Shown here: piece by piece, positions 1-11,700 of the stretch | How positions within the stretch are numbered: the first letter of the stretch is position 1 | Layout: every line of letters begins with the position of its first letter | Origin: Solanum dulcamara | Lineage: Eukaryota > Streptophyta > Magnoliopsida > Solanales > Solanaceae | NCBI RefSeq assembly: GCF_947179165.1 | Contig: NC_077244.1 | Span: forward strand, 77,918,144-77,982,143 | Direction: 5' to 3' | Length of the DNA stretch: 64,000 nt | Position numbers and translations under genes: made by a program | The notes under the pieces: model-generated | Seen by the model: only the letters and a program-made list of their open reading frames with translations | The model's database searches: none | Told to the model about the DNA's origin: nothing

Positions 1-1058
1 GTATGCCTATTTTTCCATAACAACTTTGGTACTTTAAGTTAATATGGTATCAAATGAATGGAATATAGTGAATTTGTACAAGTCAAATTGATTGAATTAA
101 TAAATATATGGGTTGTTGGTTTGCGCAAAAATTATTTGGATTGAAATGAGTTAAAAAGTGAACTGACTTAATTCATTCAATTTTTATAAAGTTTTAACTT
201 CTTTGTTTGTTCTTTAAAAAAATGTACCTAATAAACTTTGTATGACTAGATATATCATATCAAAAAAAATAAAATTTAACAAGACTTTTCATCGAGTCAA
301 TTTGAATTGCATATCAACTCAATTATTTGTGTGTTGGAATGGATTGGTCTAAACTAATAAATGAGCGAGTCAATAATTAATTCAAATTTTAATAAATTGA
401 GCTAATCATGTTTTTATGATATATTTTAACTGCAGCTATTTCAATATTGGTACTTTAGAATTAATCGCAATAATAAATTTTTATCTTTGTAGCTACTTTT
501 TGTGTCGTGTTTTAGAGTTCAAACAGGAGAAAATAATAATAATAAAGCTTCTCACACTGTAGGCCCATCATGATACAACAACAATCCAGTGAAATTCCAT
601 CGGAGCCAAAAATAAAATAAAATTAATCACCTCACCAACCACTTTATCTAATCAATACCCTTGATAATATTTTATTAATCCTTCTCTAATCTTCAATTTA
701 AAACACGTTTAGATATTTCTTTTTGTAAAATTCATACAATAATGTGAGACATAAAAGAAATTTCTTGAACTTTCATCTAGTGGTAAGATCATGATATATA
801 ATGCATGTGTTAAATGCACGATACTATGTCTAACTCCAAGTGTAGACAAAAACATGATATCAAAGGGGAAAAGAGCAAAGGGACGGATCTATTATTCGAA
901 TATTGTAACGTCAGATTTCATTAAAAATGAAAGACACAAAAAATATATTTTCTGAGGTATGAATCAGATATGATAAAATGAAATAGTTAATTCAGAGAAA
1001 TCAAGCTGGAATAAGAAAGTAAATCGTTAAAACATAAGTAAAAAATTAGTGTACACGA
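1..1058. other. AT-rich intergenic DNA, no gene seen
   Basis: No reading frame resembling a known plant protein and no recognisable complete repeat. The sequence is AT-rich, and only short open frames occur. Confidence 0.6.
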
Positions 1059-1507
1059 TGTTGGATTTTTGCCTTGCTTTCCTAGCATAATTGAGTTCTT
1101 ACAAGGTATTCATATTTGGCTAGTCCTTTTTCTCGTAGAAAAAGGTTTATGACTTTATAAATAGAGACTCATTCTTTCTAACTTCATAGCATTCACATTG
1201 TAGTCCAAGAAGCTTTGAGAGTTGTGTTTAGGAGGAGAATTTGTGAGACACAAGTGATATGTTATCACCTGTGTAAAGCTTTTTTTATTCTGAGTGAATT
1301 GTGTGAGGTTATTTCTTTTGATATGTTGTAGATCATATTTATATAGTGAATTGTTCATCTCCTCTTGTGGATGTAGGTCGGTTGACCGAATCACGTTAAA
1401 TGTTTGTGTATCATATGATATATTTCTCGTTTGTCGTCTTTACTCATAGTATTTTGAAGTTTGTTTTGCTAATTTTAGCATGATACCTGATTATTTCGGT
1501 CCTAACA
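1059..1507 (+). mobile_element. Copia-like solo LTR (probable)
   Basis: The segment begins TGTTGGA and ends CCTAACA, the short inverted ends of a plant LTR. It holds a TATA-like signal (TTTATAAATAGAG near 1153) and a 3' part resembling Copia LTRs (GTAGGTCGGTTGACCGAA near 1374). What follows is not a primer-binding site (no TGGTATCAGAGC) and no polyprotein is nearby, so it looks like a solo LTR. The flanking pentamers (CACGA, CAGAG) do not match, so the target duplication has decayed or the ends are slightly misplaced. Confidence 0.5.
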
Positions 1508-1571
1508 CAGAGGAGGAAATATTAGTTTGGTGTATATGCATTTTATTATTAAAATAAAATATAAGTGCATA

Positions 1572-2213
1572 TGTTAGTGGGTATAAATTATGGTAGAAGA
1601 TGACTATTGATTCTTGTAACTTATATGACCATTAGTTCTTGTAACTCTTATGATCATTAGTTTTTTTGAACTCATATGACTATTAGTTTCTTGTAACTTA
1701 TGTAACATTTATCACATTCATCTACCACATTACTATGCCTGATTCTACCCATTGATTACATGGAATACTTCTTCATTTATAAATAATGATGGTTCTTCCT
1801 TTGTGAAATGGATGTTAAACAAATATGAGATGAAATATGTAAAGTGTGAAAAATATTGTAATGTGTAGTAGTGAAAGAGAGAGTTGAGCAAAGAAAATAT
1901 TCTAAGTCTTCAACTATATTCACTATATAAAAGAGTGTCTATATATGTTGAAAGAAGGTGTTCTTTTGTGGAGCTTTGATCTCTTCGACTAATTCGGAGT
2001 TGTTTGAGTTGTACAACGTTGTTGGACTGTTGTATTCTGGAAGGGACAAGTGAAGAGAATTACTGCTGGATCGGTGTAGATTATGTCGCAGTGGACTTGA
2101 ATCTCCTTAAAGAGAGCGAGATATCCGCGCCTCAGCCTGAATATATTTTTATTTATTTCTGTCATTTTATTTTTCAACTGTCATTTATTATATTTTGGTA
2201 TATTACACCAACA
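1572..2213 (+). mobile_element. Second Copia-like solo LTR (probable)
   Basis: Begins TGTTAGTG and ends CACCAACA, near-perfect short inverted termini. It carries about four direct repeats of 25-26 bp in its 5' part (1601-1702), an arrangement known from the U3 promoter region of some Solanaceae Copia elements such as Tnt1. No primer-binding site or coding region follows, and no target duplication can be seen. It starts only 64 bases after the preceding LTR-like segment. Confidence 0.45.
1601..1702 (+). repeat. Four tandem 25-26 bp repeats in LTR U3 region
   Basis: Each unit reads TGAC/TYATTRGTT followed by CTTGTAACTYAT, at about 1601, 1626, 1651 and 1677. They lie in the 5' part of the LTR-like segment, where enhancer repeats are expected. 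Confidence 0.7.
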
Positions 2214-3937
2214 ATTAATATTGGGTATGAGGGTAGATATAATATTTAATTTAATCAAATAGAAAATTTGTTGCTCAAACTGAATATTTAAAAAAAATTG
2301 AAATATTTAATTAATAACTGCATAAATTATATGTTATACATAATAATAATATAGTACTTAGTAATTTGGGGCCTAAAATAATTACTTAATTCGCTACTTT
2401 TCAGCAGCTTCTGGTCGCAGTTTTAATTTTAATTATGGAGAAATGGCCAATGGGCAAATAAATTCCTTTGTAATTTAGAGTTATTGTATCCCTTCATTGA
2501 AAAGTGATGTATATATATATATCTTTGTCGTTATATATATAGAGAGAGAGACACACATACTCTCATCATTTAACAAATAATGAATATTTATTTTTTTTCG
2601 TTAATAAATTGAATTAAAAGAAAATCCTAAAACTAACTTTTTTAATTTCAAAAATATCACGTAATTTTAAAAAGTTATCTCACAAATTATCTGTACCCCT
2701 CCATACCTCACCTTTTCCATTCGAGTTTGGTAGGGATAAATAATGGGTGATGAAATTTGTAAAAGGCATATGATATTCTTGAAACTAAAATTAATTTTAA
2801 TTTTTTTAATTCAATAAATATAAATTCTATCAACGAACAAAGTAAATATACGTTATTTATTAAACAGTGAGATATATTTAATTAACATGCTTTAATAAAA
2901 ATTGGATTGAGCTCAAAATATCAGTCTTATATTTGGTGTGAGAGTTATTCAACCTTTACTATTTAGTGATGAAAATTTGATACACATTAAGTGATTTTTT
3001 TCCCCAAAAAAGAGTGAAATTATCTTTGACCAAATGAGTCCTAATTATGGTCTTTTATCATTGAGAACAACCCCCTTTCTTCTTCATCTTCTTCCCATAC
3101 ATTTTCTTTCCCAATTCCATACCACCAAAATCCTCTGCAATTCCTCACCATCGTCCCCCTGCCATACCCTTTTTCCATGTTCTCCTTCATTTTTCCTTTC
3201 TACTATGTTGACTGATACATATCTGAAAAATTTTAACTTTATAAACTGTAGAAAAATTCTAACTGAAACATTCAAAGAGTTAAAGTTGTACAAGGAAATT
3301 TAATTAAAAAAATTATCAAATTGGGTAAAAAAATCCGCTGAACATCCAATTTTCCGGCAAGACTAATACAAATCAATTTTTTTCTTTGAAATTTTGAAAA
3401 AATTTAAATTCTAAAGAACTCACAACACTGAAAATGTCAACAAATCTTAATTGGTGTTTGAGGAAGAGAATGAGATCGAGAAATGACAGTTATGGTGTTG
3501 ATGGAAATAGGAATAAAAAAGAGAGAATAAAAAAGAGGGGTAGGTAGCAACTATTTTTTGAATCCAAATGACGTATGTCATAATTTAATTCGTCAATAAA
3601 GATTGAAAAAAAAATATCTAAAAAAACAGAAGCTGAAGCTAAAATGGAGAAAGGTCAGATCTTTGAAAATTAACTAAGGTGTAGAAGAAGACGAATGGTA
3701 GGGGGTGGGTGCTTTTCTTTTTTGGTTTAAGAAATTATCATTTTAAAAAATATAAGAAAATTCTTTATAGTGCTAAGATTCAATAAAAGAGAAGAGAAAG
3801 TGTAATTTTTTTTTTCAAAAATACTTTTTCAGATTTCTTAAGCGCACATCAAGAGTGCAAAACACATTTTTTGCCAAATTAGTATTTTGTATTTAATAGG
3901 TATACGTTTTGAATAATTTAGATGCTCAACAGATATT
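2214..3937. other. AT-rich intergenic DNA, no gene seen
   Basis: Contains microsatellite-like TA and GA runs near 2510-2555 and pyrimidine-rich open frames near 3034-3303 that resemble no protein I recognise. No gene is supported. Confidence 0.5.
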
Positions 3938-3941
3938 CTAA

Positions 3942-4047
3942 TCTATGCTGCTCGAACTCTTTAAAATATACTGCCGTTTTAGTGTCGGATCCTCCAAGAA
4001 TGCACAGCACGTAACCATCAGCATTTTTAAAGAGTCCGAGCAATATA
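3942..4047. mobile_element. Small inverted-repeat MITE, degraded
   Basis: The left end CTATGCTGCTCGAACTCTTT and the reverse complement of the right end CTATATTGCTCGGACTCTTT match at 17 of 20 positions. The middle keeps GTGTCGGATCCTCCAAGAAT. This matches a short palindromic repeat I know as very common in Solanum genomes. No clear target duplication. It lies just 3' of AE7. Confidence 0.6.
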
Positions 4048-4329
4048 GATTTCAACTGCTGAATGATCGTGAATATCGAAAATACCAAGTGAATATGATG
4101 ATATAAATATTGCATATATCTCTTTACAAAGATACAACCTATTTCATGCCAACCACTACATGGTGATTTCACAGTTTCACTAAAACAACCACCTTATTAA
4201 TATAATGAATTAAAGAAAACCAATGAAAAGCCATTCAAAAAACAACCACAACAAGATAATATAACAAAGGACTTTTAGATGAAAGCTTTTCAAGTTGTAT
4301 CTCCATATACTGAACAAGAACTTACTTCC

Positions 4330-6932
4330 TCATTCAAGAGATGGAGCTAGGCATTCGTCTACCATGTCGACAAGGTTAGGATTTTCCAATGCTGCAGCTA
4401 CTCGTTCTTTATCATTCAATTGCTTATTTACTGCAAGCACAAAACAATTGATCAATTGCTGGAGTAGAAGCAATAGCGGACTGCTCTTAAAAAGTTCTCG
4501 TGTGGTAATGCTTGATGATCAACAACAATAAGCTTGTATGTTTTTCTTTTGGGATAAACTTACATTAACTAAAAGTGTGAACACCATACACGGAAAATAA
4601 TGCATAATCAGCTCTATGCCCGGATGGTATGCTAAGAAGAGCAAATTTAATTTATAATTCGTGAGCTTTGCTCGAAAAAAGGAAGATGTCCTTTTGTCAA
4701 AGCAAATAGGAAGGAACAAATGCTGGCAGAGTGACAGCTAAAGAATTGAAGTTTACTGATAATTGTGACTAATATTGGATGTTGTATGACAGATACAGAG
4801 AGACAGACATATACCTGCAGCTTCCGTAGCATGAGTTCCAGGTGCTACTCTAATATCCACCTGCCAAGACAACAAGGATATGTTACTGAAAAAAACAAGC
4901 AAACCAAAAACTTGCAAATAGATTTGCATTTCCAACAATTTAAAGTCACAGCTAAATATCAACAAAAACGTCAATGATAAAAAAAAAAGTCATAATAATC
5001 CAACAAAATAAATGATTTCCAAAAGAAGTCGTTGAATGTTGTAATATAAAAATGCAACTAGAATGTTGAAATATCATAGAGAGACTGGTTACAGGTATGA
5101 ACGTCTTCTCCAGTACTCTGTGATTTTGGGAATTGTTGACTTCTATAGAGTCATAACAGCATATCACGTAAAACATAATATTCTATCAACTGTAATATGC
5201 TTTTTTACAGGGAAATATGTAACACACGAGCGTGTTTAATCTAAATAGAAGGGTGATAAAGCATACCTTATAACGTGAAGGCAAACTTCGCATAAGTTTC
5301 ACACGCAAGCATAATCCAATAACAGTTGCCATGCTGCAATGTTCCACAGTAGGCGTGAATGTGACCCTGAATCGAAGAACTTCCTCTTCTTAGACAACAC
5401 GAAAATGCTAATTAAGAGGAATCAAAACAGAAGCATATGAAACAGATTTAGTTCTCACCTAACATAGCTTCGCTGGTCATCAACCTCAATGGCATCTTCT
5501 GTTATAACTTTCAGCTCTTCCAGAGAATAGGGATGCTCTGGATCTTTTATATCTCTAAGGTAGTGTAAGAATGTTAAGGAATGATTAGCTTTTCATAGCT
5601 ATAAAGTTAACCCCAACAAATCAAACTTCATACTTTCTTAGTTCCCTTCGAAATGACACAATGATAACCCAAACAGGCAGAAAAAGATTTAGAAGGAATC
5701 CTATCAAAATACATAATCAAATGGATGTACTCATGATACTTGTTGAAGGACACTGACATTTGTGAAGAAAAAGGAGAAGTATGAAATAATGTAAAAGATC
5801 ATCATGGAGTAAATTGAAGATTGCAATCATGTGTAAGCAATTGGTTACACTGACCCATACTTTAATCGAATAGGAAGTATACAAAGATGATCAATCCCTG
5901 ATTGAACAGTAGCACCTCAAATCAGAATTGGAGGCAGCATGACCCTGAAAATTTTCATGACATGTGAACCTAATATATTCTACTATTTGCTAAGAATAGC
6001 AAACCAATAGGCACTTTGATTTGCCATGGACAAATGTTGAAGGTGCAAATAATGCATGCCCTCATCACCCCCCCCCCCCCCCACACACAAAAAATACTTT
6101 TATGTGGAGGGTGTGGGGGCTTTCCTTTCTGAACATTTATAGAATCTCATGCCAGAGAGGGCTGACTGTCCAACAAATTCGTATAAGACATGAAGGGGAA
6201 GTTCATTGGAATTTGAAATTTAGGAGGAATCCCTAGGATTGGGACATTGATGAACCTCAAAACCTGGTTGATTTTTGTATGGACAGAGTAACATATGCTA
6301 CGTCGGATCTGTCGAGCATTAGGAGTAGGGACGACTTGTTCACAGTCAAAGTCATACTAACAGAGTTTGTACCAGAAAAGAGAAAGCTTGCAAACATATT
6401 TAGTGCACCAAGGTGCAAAAGGGTTTCTCCATTCATTGTTTGCATTGAACGACATGTCCCGTTAATAAATACAAGAAAAAATTATGAAGAAAAGGAGCAA
6501 AAGGTTCTTTCTCCACTTCATCTTTCACATTGAACTACAGGGTACAAAAATAAACATCAGAAACAACTACAACAAAATTAACTCTACGTTGTAAATTCAA
6601 AGACCACCTCTAGGTATTCTGCAGTGTAATATGTTATCACTACTCATAGACTTAACATGCTAGTACTGCTCCATTCGAAATCTGAATGATTGAGAATAAC
6701 ACTCACAGATCTGAAGTGGATGAGTTTTAGCCTCATAGGTATTCCCTTATCATAGAAAGATTAATTTCAAGTCAAACGTAACAGGTAGAATACAATCATT
6801 CAGAAGGATATCAAAAATTTCAAGCTGGTCAATAGTTTCAGCTGCATCTTCATCCGCACTTGGAGCAATCCTAGCTTGACGCTCCTTCTTCTCATACACA
6901 ATGGGATTGGCATTTATCAATTCAGAAACCAT
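4330..6932 (-). CDS. AE7: MIP18 family protein AE7 (cytosolic Fe-S cluster assembly)
   Basis: DUF59/MIP18 protein of 157 residues, the same length as Arabidopsis AE7. Known role: with MMS19 and CIA1 it forms the targeting complex that delivers Fe-S clusters to nuclear and cytosolic enzymes, including DNA repair proteins. Exons (minus strand, reading order): 6932-6812, 5564-5459, 5366-5267, 4860-4815, 4430-4330; 474 bases including TGA. Visible family segments are the N-terminal [10 protein letters not shown], the D41-Y42-L43-R44-D45-I46-K47-D48 stretch, the TVEHCS motif with reactive Cys85, [13 protein letters not shown] and the [12 protein letters not shown] tail. Introns 2-4 are GT-AG; intron 1 is AT-AC (see separate entries). 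A 5' UTR intron lies at 6961-7991, with donor GTAAGT at 7991 and acceptor at 6961, and holds a SINE and a MITE. ATG 6932 is the first in-frame ATG. Confidence 0.95.
5565..5581 (-). other. U12 branch site and AC 3' splice site of AE7 intron 1
   Basis: The transcript strand reads TTCCTTAAC (5581-5573), a perfect U12 branch-site consensus, then ATTCTTAC ending at 5565. Exon 2 then starts ACTACC at 5564. The branch A is about 10 bases from the splice site, as usual for U12 introns. Joining G (6812) to AC (5564) gives Asp-Tyr-Leu-Arg-Asp-Ile-Lys, matching the family. The intron is 1,247 bases. Confidence 0.85.
6804..6811 (-). other. U12-type AT-AC 5' splice site of AE7 intron 1
   Basis: Directly after the coding G at 6812 the transcript strand reads ATATCCTTC, the consensus of the minor (U12) spliceosome AT-AC donor. 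No usable GT donor in this region joins exon 1 to exon 2 in the family reading frame. Confidence 0.85.
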
Positions 6933-7067
6933 TTTCAAGTCTGACCTTGGTAAGATTCACCTGTCAGTTATGATGTCTATCAAGATCACACAAAGCCTAC
7001 TTCTAAGCTAAAGAACTTCCTTTGCAGTAAAATAAATAAACTTCCAAACTTCAAATTTGTCTTTCTT

Positions 7068-7246
7068 CTTTTTTGGGGTTCCCATTCGGTTCCGGTACCT
7101 AATTGGATCCCAACTAATCCGTATTGCAGGGTCCATTTCTGGGGGTGGTGCTACCAAGATGATTTTTTCAATTCCCAGGCTCGATTCGAGCCCTCTAGTT
7201 AAGAGTGGAGAAAGCCCAACCATCCCACCACTATCCATATTAGTCA
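7068..7246 (-). mobile_element. tRNA-derived SINE in the AE7 5' UTR intron
   Basis: A minus-strand SINE of about 180 bp. The reverse strand contains a degenerate B-box-like GGCTCGAATCGAGCC, a body with GGATTAGTTGGGATCCAAT and GGTACCGGAACCGAATGG, and an A-rich tail. It is flanked by perfect 15-bp direct repeats AAATTTGTCTTTCTT at 7053-7067 and 7247-7261. The family resembles Solanaceae SolS-type SINEs; the exact subfamily is not known to me. Confidence 0.85.
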
Positions 7247-7504
7247 AAATTTGTCTTTCTTATTCATGCATTAGCTTAAACGGCTGTTTTTTTTTTCTAA
7301 AACCTCTCCTTGCATCAAAAGAAAAGATACAAATCTTCACAGAAAACCTCATCAAAAAAAAGAAGATAGTTTGTTTTTTCTTAGAAAAACATTTACTAAC
7401 CTCATCAAGCTGAAGTAAACAAGGTATTACAAGCATCCAGCAGCCAAAATAAAAATAGAAACAAAATAGGATTCAAGTATGAGTGACCTGATAAAACTTA
7501 TCTA

Positions 7505-7740
7505 TCGTGTGGCCATAGATTTTGGATCAAGTTTTGAATATTTATTTTCAAATATCCGTTTGCCCATGAAATTTGATCCGATTTCATATATTCTCAAGTT
7601 AACAAAAACAACTTAGAAATTTTACTTCCACTCACAAAATTTCAATTTTTTTCCAAGTAAAATGCATATCCAAACACAACTGCAAGTTTCAAAAACATAA
7701 ATTTTCAAGTTTCAACTTTGAAATCTACGGCCAAACGGGG
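7505..7740. mobile_element. hAT-like MITE in the AE7 5' UTR intron (probable)
   Basis: The left end CGTGTGGCCATAGATTT and the reverse complement of the right end CGTTTGGCCGTAGATTT match at 15 of 17 positions. The inside is AT-rich and non-coding. Exact ends and target duplication could not be fixed. Confidence 0.5.
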
Positions 7741-7991
7741 AGCTAATACAAAACAATAGTTATCCAGAACCCTCATGACTTTATTTAAACAAACTCATAT
7801 ATTGATACATAAACTAGAAATAGACGTTTACTCGTCGAAACCCATGTGAAAAAACACAACAAAATCACAAATTTTTCTCGTGGAAATTTTCTCAGAAAGA
7901 ATCACAATAAGCATAACAAAATCAAGATAAAAATCACAAATTCAATAAGGAAACAACAAAAAGTATATGCTTTTTAATAGATTATACTTAC

Positions 7992-8075
7992 AAGTTCGAT
8001 TTCAATCTGAAGAATCGGATGTTGGCGGGGAAGAGGAACTCCTAAATCTTGGGACTTTTTACCTCTAAATGTTTT
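7992..8075 (-). other. AE7 5' UTR exon (approximate 5' end)
   Basis: The minus strand shows CGAACTT followed by the strong donor GTAAGT (7991-7986), opening a 5' UTR intron whose acceptor lies just before 6960. The upstream end is not visible and was placed by eye. Confidence 0.5.
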
Positions 8076-8079
8076 CTTT

Positions 8080-8780
8080 TTGTGGATTTAGTTATCATCT
8101 TTATTTTTAAACTACCTACCCATATAATTAAAATTGTATTTTTAATGGACTAAAAAGAAATTTCTTTCAATTTTTTTTATTTAAAATGATGTCTTATTAT
8201 CTCATACAATTGAATTAAAAAATAGTATTTTTTTTACAAAAATCGCGTCAATTGATTTTGTTTTTCTAAATCTTATAAATCAACAACTTATGCCTAATTT
8301 TTTGATAAAATCATCTCTCACACTGTGAAATAAATTTAGATATACATGGTGGGATAATTTATCCTAAAATAGCTAATCGCAGTATAATTAATTCCGTAAT
8401 AACTTGTTTCCAATCAAACGATTTTTTAAGTGACAAAAAGTTAAAAAGAAAAATATTAAATTAAACGTTAATAATAATGGGAAATCTGAACTCTAATCTA
8501 CTTGGATTTGACGACTATAATATTTTCATGGATATTAAAAAAGATTATTTAGGTCTTTTACATACAAATTCACTAGTAAACATATAAAACCCAAGGTATA
8601 CTACACAAGATCTCTTGCACAACACAAAAATAACTCTCTTAACTGTATTCACAATATAACTTTTTTTTTAGAACTGCAATAGAACACTGATTGACTACTT
8701 ACAAAGCCATACACCCTAAACGTTTCAAAATTTCAATCAAAACAAAGAACTTTGGAGAGAAAAAATCCAGCACACTATGA
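8080..8780. other. AE7 promoter side and fimbrin 3' flank
   Basis: About 0.7 kb of AT-rich sequence between the AE7 5' UTR and the fimbrin stop codon. It must hold the AE7 promoter and fimbrin 3' end signals, but I could not name individual sites. Confidence 0.5.
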
Positions 8781-8793
8781 AAAAATTTCCCAG

Positions 8794-11700
8794 TTATCTG
8801 TTGCTGTTGTCATCCATTGAACACTCAGAAGCGGTATCGTCCAACGTTGAGGTTGAGATTGTGTCCACTGAGCTACTATCACTATCTGAAGATGTACAAG
8901 TTTGGTCCTCCATTGGTTGTTTCAAATGCCAATACATTATACTTGCTGTGAGTGTAAGCATCATCTTTTGATTTACCTGATTTTGCAGTATTAACAGTAG
9001 TCAGTAGAGGACACAATGCAAGCATCAAACGGGTTAATTTCACGAATCTTCACTATTATCATGTCTCATTTGTTTCCTCATAATGACTTTGTCTAGTAAC
9101 TTTGGTGATACTTAGGCAAAGTTGAGTGACAATCCGTGAAATTAAGCCGCTTGTGATTTTACTTGTTTTAGTATCAGAAGCAGCAAACTCAGTAGCCTGA
9201 AAGCTAAAGGCATCACAGGTTCCTAAATTTCCTGAAAGATAGAATACATCAAACAAACATGCATGTTGAGCAAATGAATGATTACCTCAATCAGATCTTC
9301 GGGTAACAAAAATATTGAACATCCAAGTTTCCTTGCAATACTGATAATGTAGGTTGCGTTCATCTTCTTTTGCTCCTCTGCATCAACCAAAATTTCGCAT
9401 TACTAAGAAGTCTAATGTACTGACAATCATGACTGGATGGAGAAACACAAAATAACTCAAAAATGTACTATGGATGATACAATGTCAATAATGTGGACTT
9501 CTCTTAGCTTTTTCCGATTCAGACAAAAGAAGTAAATTACCACTTTAGACAGTTCGAATTGAATTGAACTTCCTTATTTGGCTGAATAAGCATATTAAGT
9601 TACTTTAACTTCATTGAATGATCTCTACTGGTTAGGGACTATCCAGATTATGGATTGCATCTGTTCCTCTTTCTCAATTTGACAGCCATTTCTTCAGAAT
9701 GTTTGGATGATTCGTAAAAATCACTCTTAACTAATGCATGCTCCAATCCTCCAGAACGTGGATGTCTTTTGGAAATGTGAATAGAAATTTGTGAAGACAT
9801 ATCATGCTGGAATTGTGAGGCTCTCTCTAGTAAGAACATGACACCTCCTTTATTCAAGTATCATCTGACAAAGTGATTCTGAAGTTCCTTATTCATAAGT
9901 AAGTTAGACATGCTTCATAGTTCCAAATTGAGGTTGTCAATAAATAAAGGATGAAAAATCTTGATCACTGTATTCAATCATATAATAGTTTCCCTTCACA
10001 TCTCAGTATTCAGTAGGCCATCACACAAATTCCCATCCAATAGTATTTTAGTCGATTAGCTCTTGGAAAAAAAGAATAGCAAGAAAGAACAATGACTCGT
10101 GTTGATACTAACAAGCAACTAAACTAAAAATCAGAACAACTGAAAGAAGGAGCCTATTTGAAGTCTGAAATAAGATTACCAGTTTCTCCTTTTGTAACAA
10201 GACTCCAGTTAACAGCTCGAGGGTGTACAGCACTAAGCAGCTCGAGGAAAAAGATGCCATCTGACAAACTCTTATCCTGTAAATTAAACAGACTCAGTTC
10301 TCTGTCTCATGACAACAAGAGGTAAAAGAGGTGTACGCTGGCCAAGTTGTGGGGTATTATTCAACTAGTAATGCCTCATCCAACAACTATATCAGAAAAT
10401 CTGATCATATCCAATTTTACCAAAAACAGGTGTCCAATTGAAAATCAGAGACTCTATAAAAGTTACAACTTTCTTTGCAAGCCATATCAGGTAATTTTCC
10501 ACCAGGAAAAAAAAAATTGATTGTCAGGTTTAGTCATATAACTGGAAGTTTGATAGTCAGGGCTTACATATCATATGTATACATGTATAGTCTGCCTAAG
10601 TAATACTTGAACTTGTTGTGCACACTAATATTATTTTCACACCTTTTAATTACTGATAACATAACAATTCAAAGCAAGGTTCAAAACATTGAAAATAGAT
10701 GCTATATGCACTCACCAACATACACAAAGCTAATAATGATCATACGCCTGCTAGGAAAGCATGCTTTATCAAAATAATTAATCGAAGACCTACTCAACTG
10801 TATTGTTCTGAATCTGAAAATGACTGATCTTAAGAATTTATACCTTAAAACTAGCCATCCGACTCTTGCTTCCTGAATTTCTTACTTTGCTGTTGGACCA
10901 CTCTAAGATATCTGCATCAGTGATTTCCTTCCCATTGGAATGAAATCTCAAATTCTTCAAGAGCTGAAGCATGTTACATCGCATTAACTGCCACAAGTAA
11001 GCTGAAATAGGGAACAAAAGATGTTGGTCCAAAACAGTTTTGAGTTGAACAACCCCTCCCCCCTCCCCGAACCAAAAAAAGCATGTTGATATTACAGATA
11101 TGAATAAATTTAAGGAGACAAAAAGAAGAAGAACAAAGGATTACAACACTTACCCAATATTAATTTCTTATTTCCCTGTACAATGTCATTTCCAGCAATA
11201 TTTACAAGAGAAAACTTCAGCTGCTTCCCGATCTTCACAACTTGGTTGCAGTTTTCTACTTTTCTGAATGGCATCTTTATTGGAGGCTTAGTAGCAATTT
11301 TCCAATTAACAATTCCAGGAGATACCTTGTCAAGTGTCTCTAAAAGCAACCATCTGGAAAGACACAAACATTCATTAGATTGAATTAAATACACCCGTGC
11401 ACACACACTCTCATAGAAATGGTCTTTGTATGAATACTTATCACTTTCATGAGACCAGATAGATATATAAATGTCATTGCATGAGTAAACTTAGATCACA
11501 ACAGAGTTCAAATTATTTAATTTAACTTAGTCAGGAAATTTCATAGTAACATCAAATAAACCCACTGCCATGGTGAAAGTTAGCAGCACTAGGTAACCGA
11601 GGTAGCACTCACCCATTTCTGAGATCTTCAAAAACATTGTCTATGTAAGATGAATTTCCTAGACTATTGATCCAAAAGCGGAAAGCTCTCTCTTCCCTGG

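Noticed and set aside
3034..3303. 89-codon plus-strand frame in pyrimidine-rich DNA
   Set aside because: Composition-driven; no motif, no splice context, no family resemblance.
6068..6082. Poly-C tract, and the G-tract at 27369-27388
   Set aside because: Homopolymer runs of this kind are common in intergenic and intronic DNA; no further structure nearby.
6781..6812. Reading AE7 exon 1 through to a GT donor at the CCTGTTACG sequence
   Set aside because: This would add LNDCILP, which is absent from the family, and does not join exon 2 in the conserved DYLRDIKD frame. The AT-AC solution fits both protein and U12 signals.
7057..7413. 118-codon plus-strand open frame
   Set aside because: It lies across the antisense SINE and its flank inside the AE7 5' UTR intron; no protein similarity.
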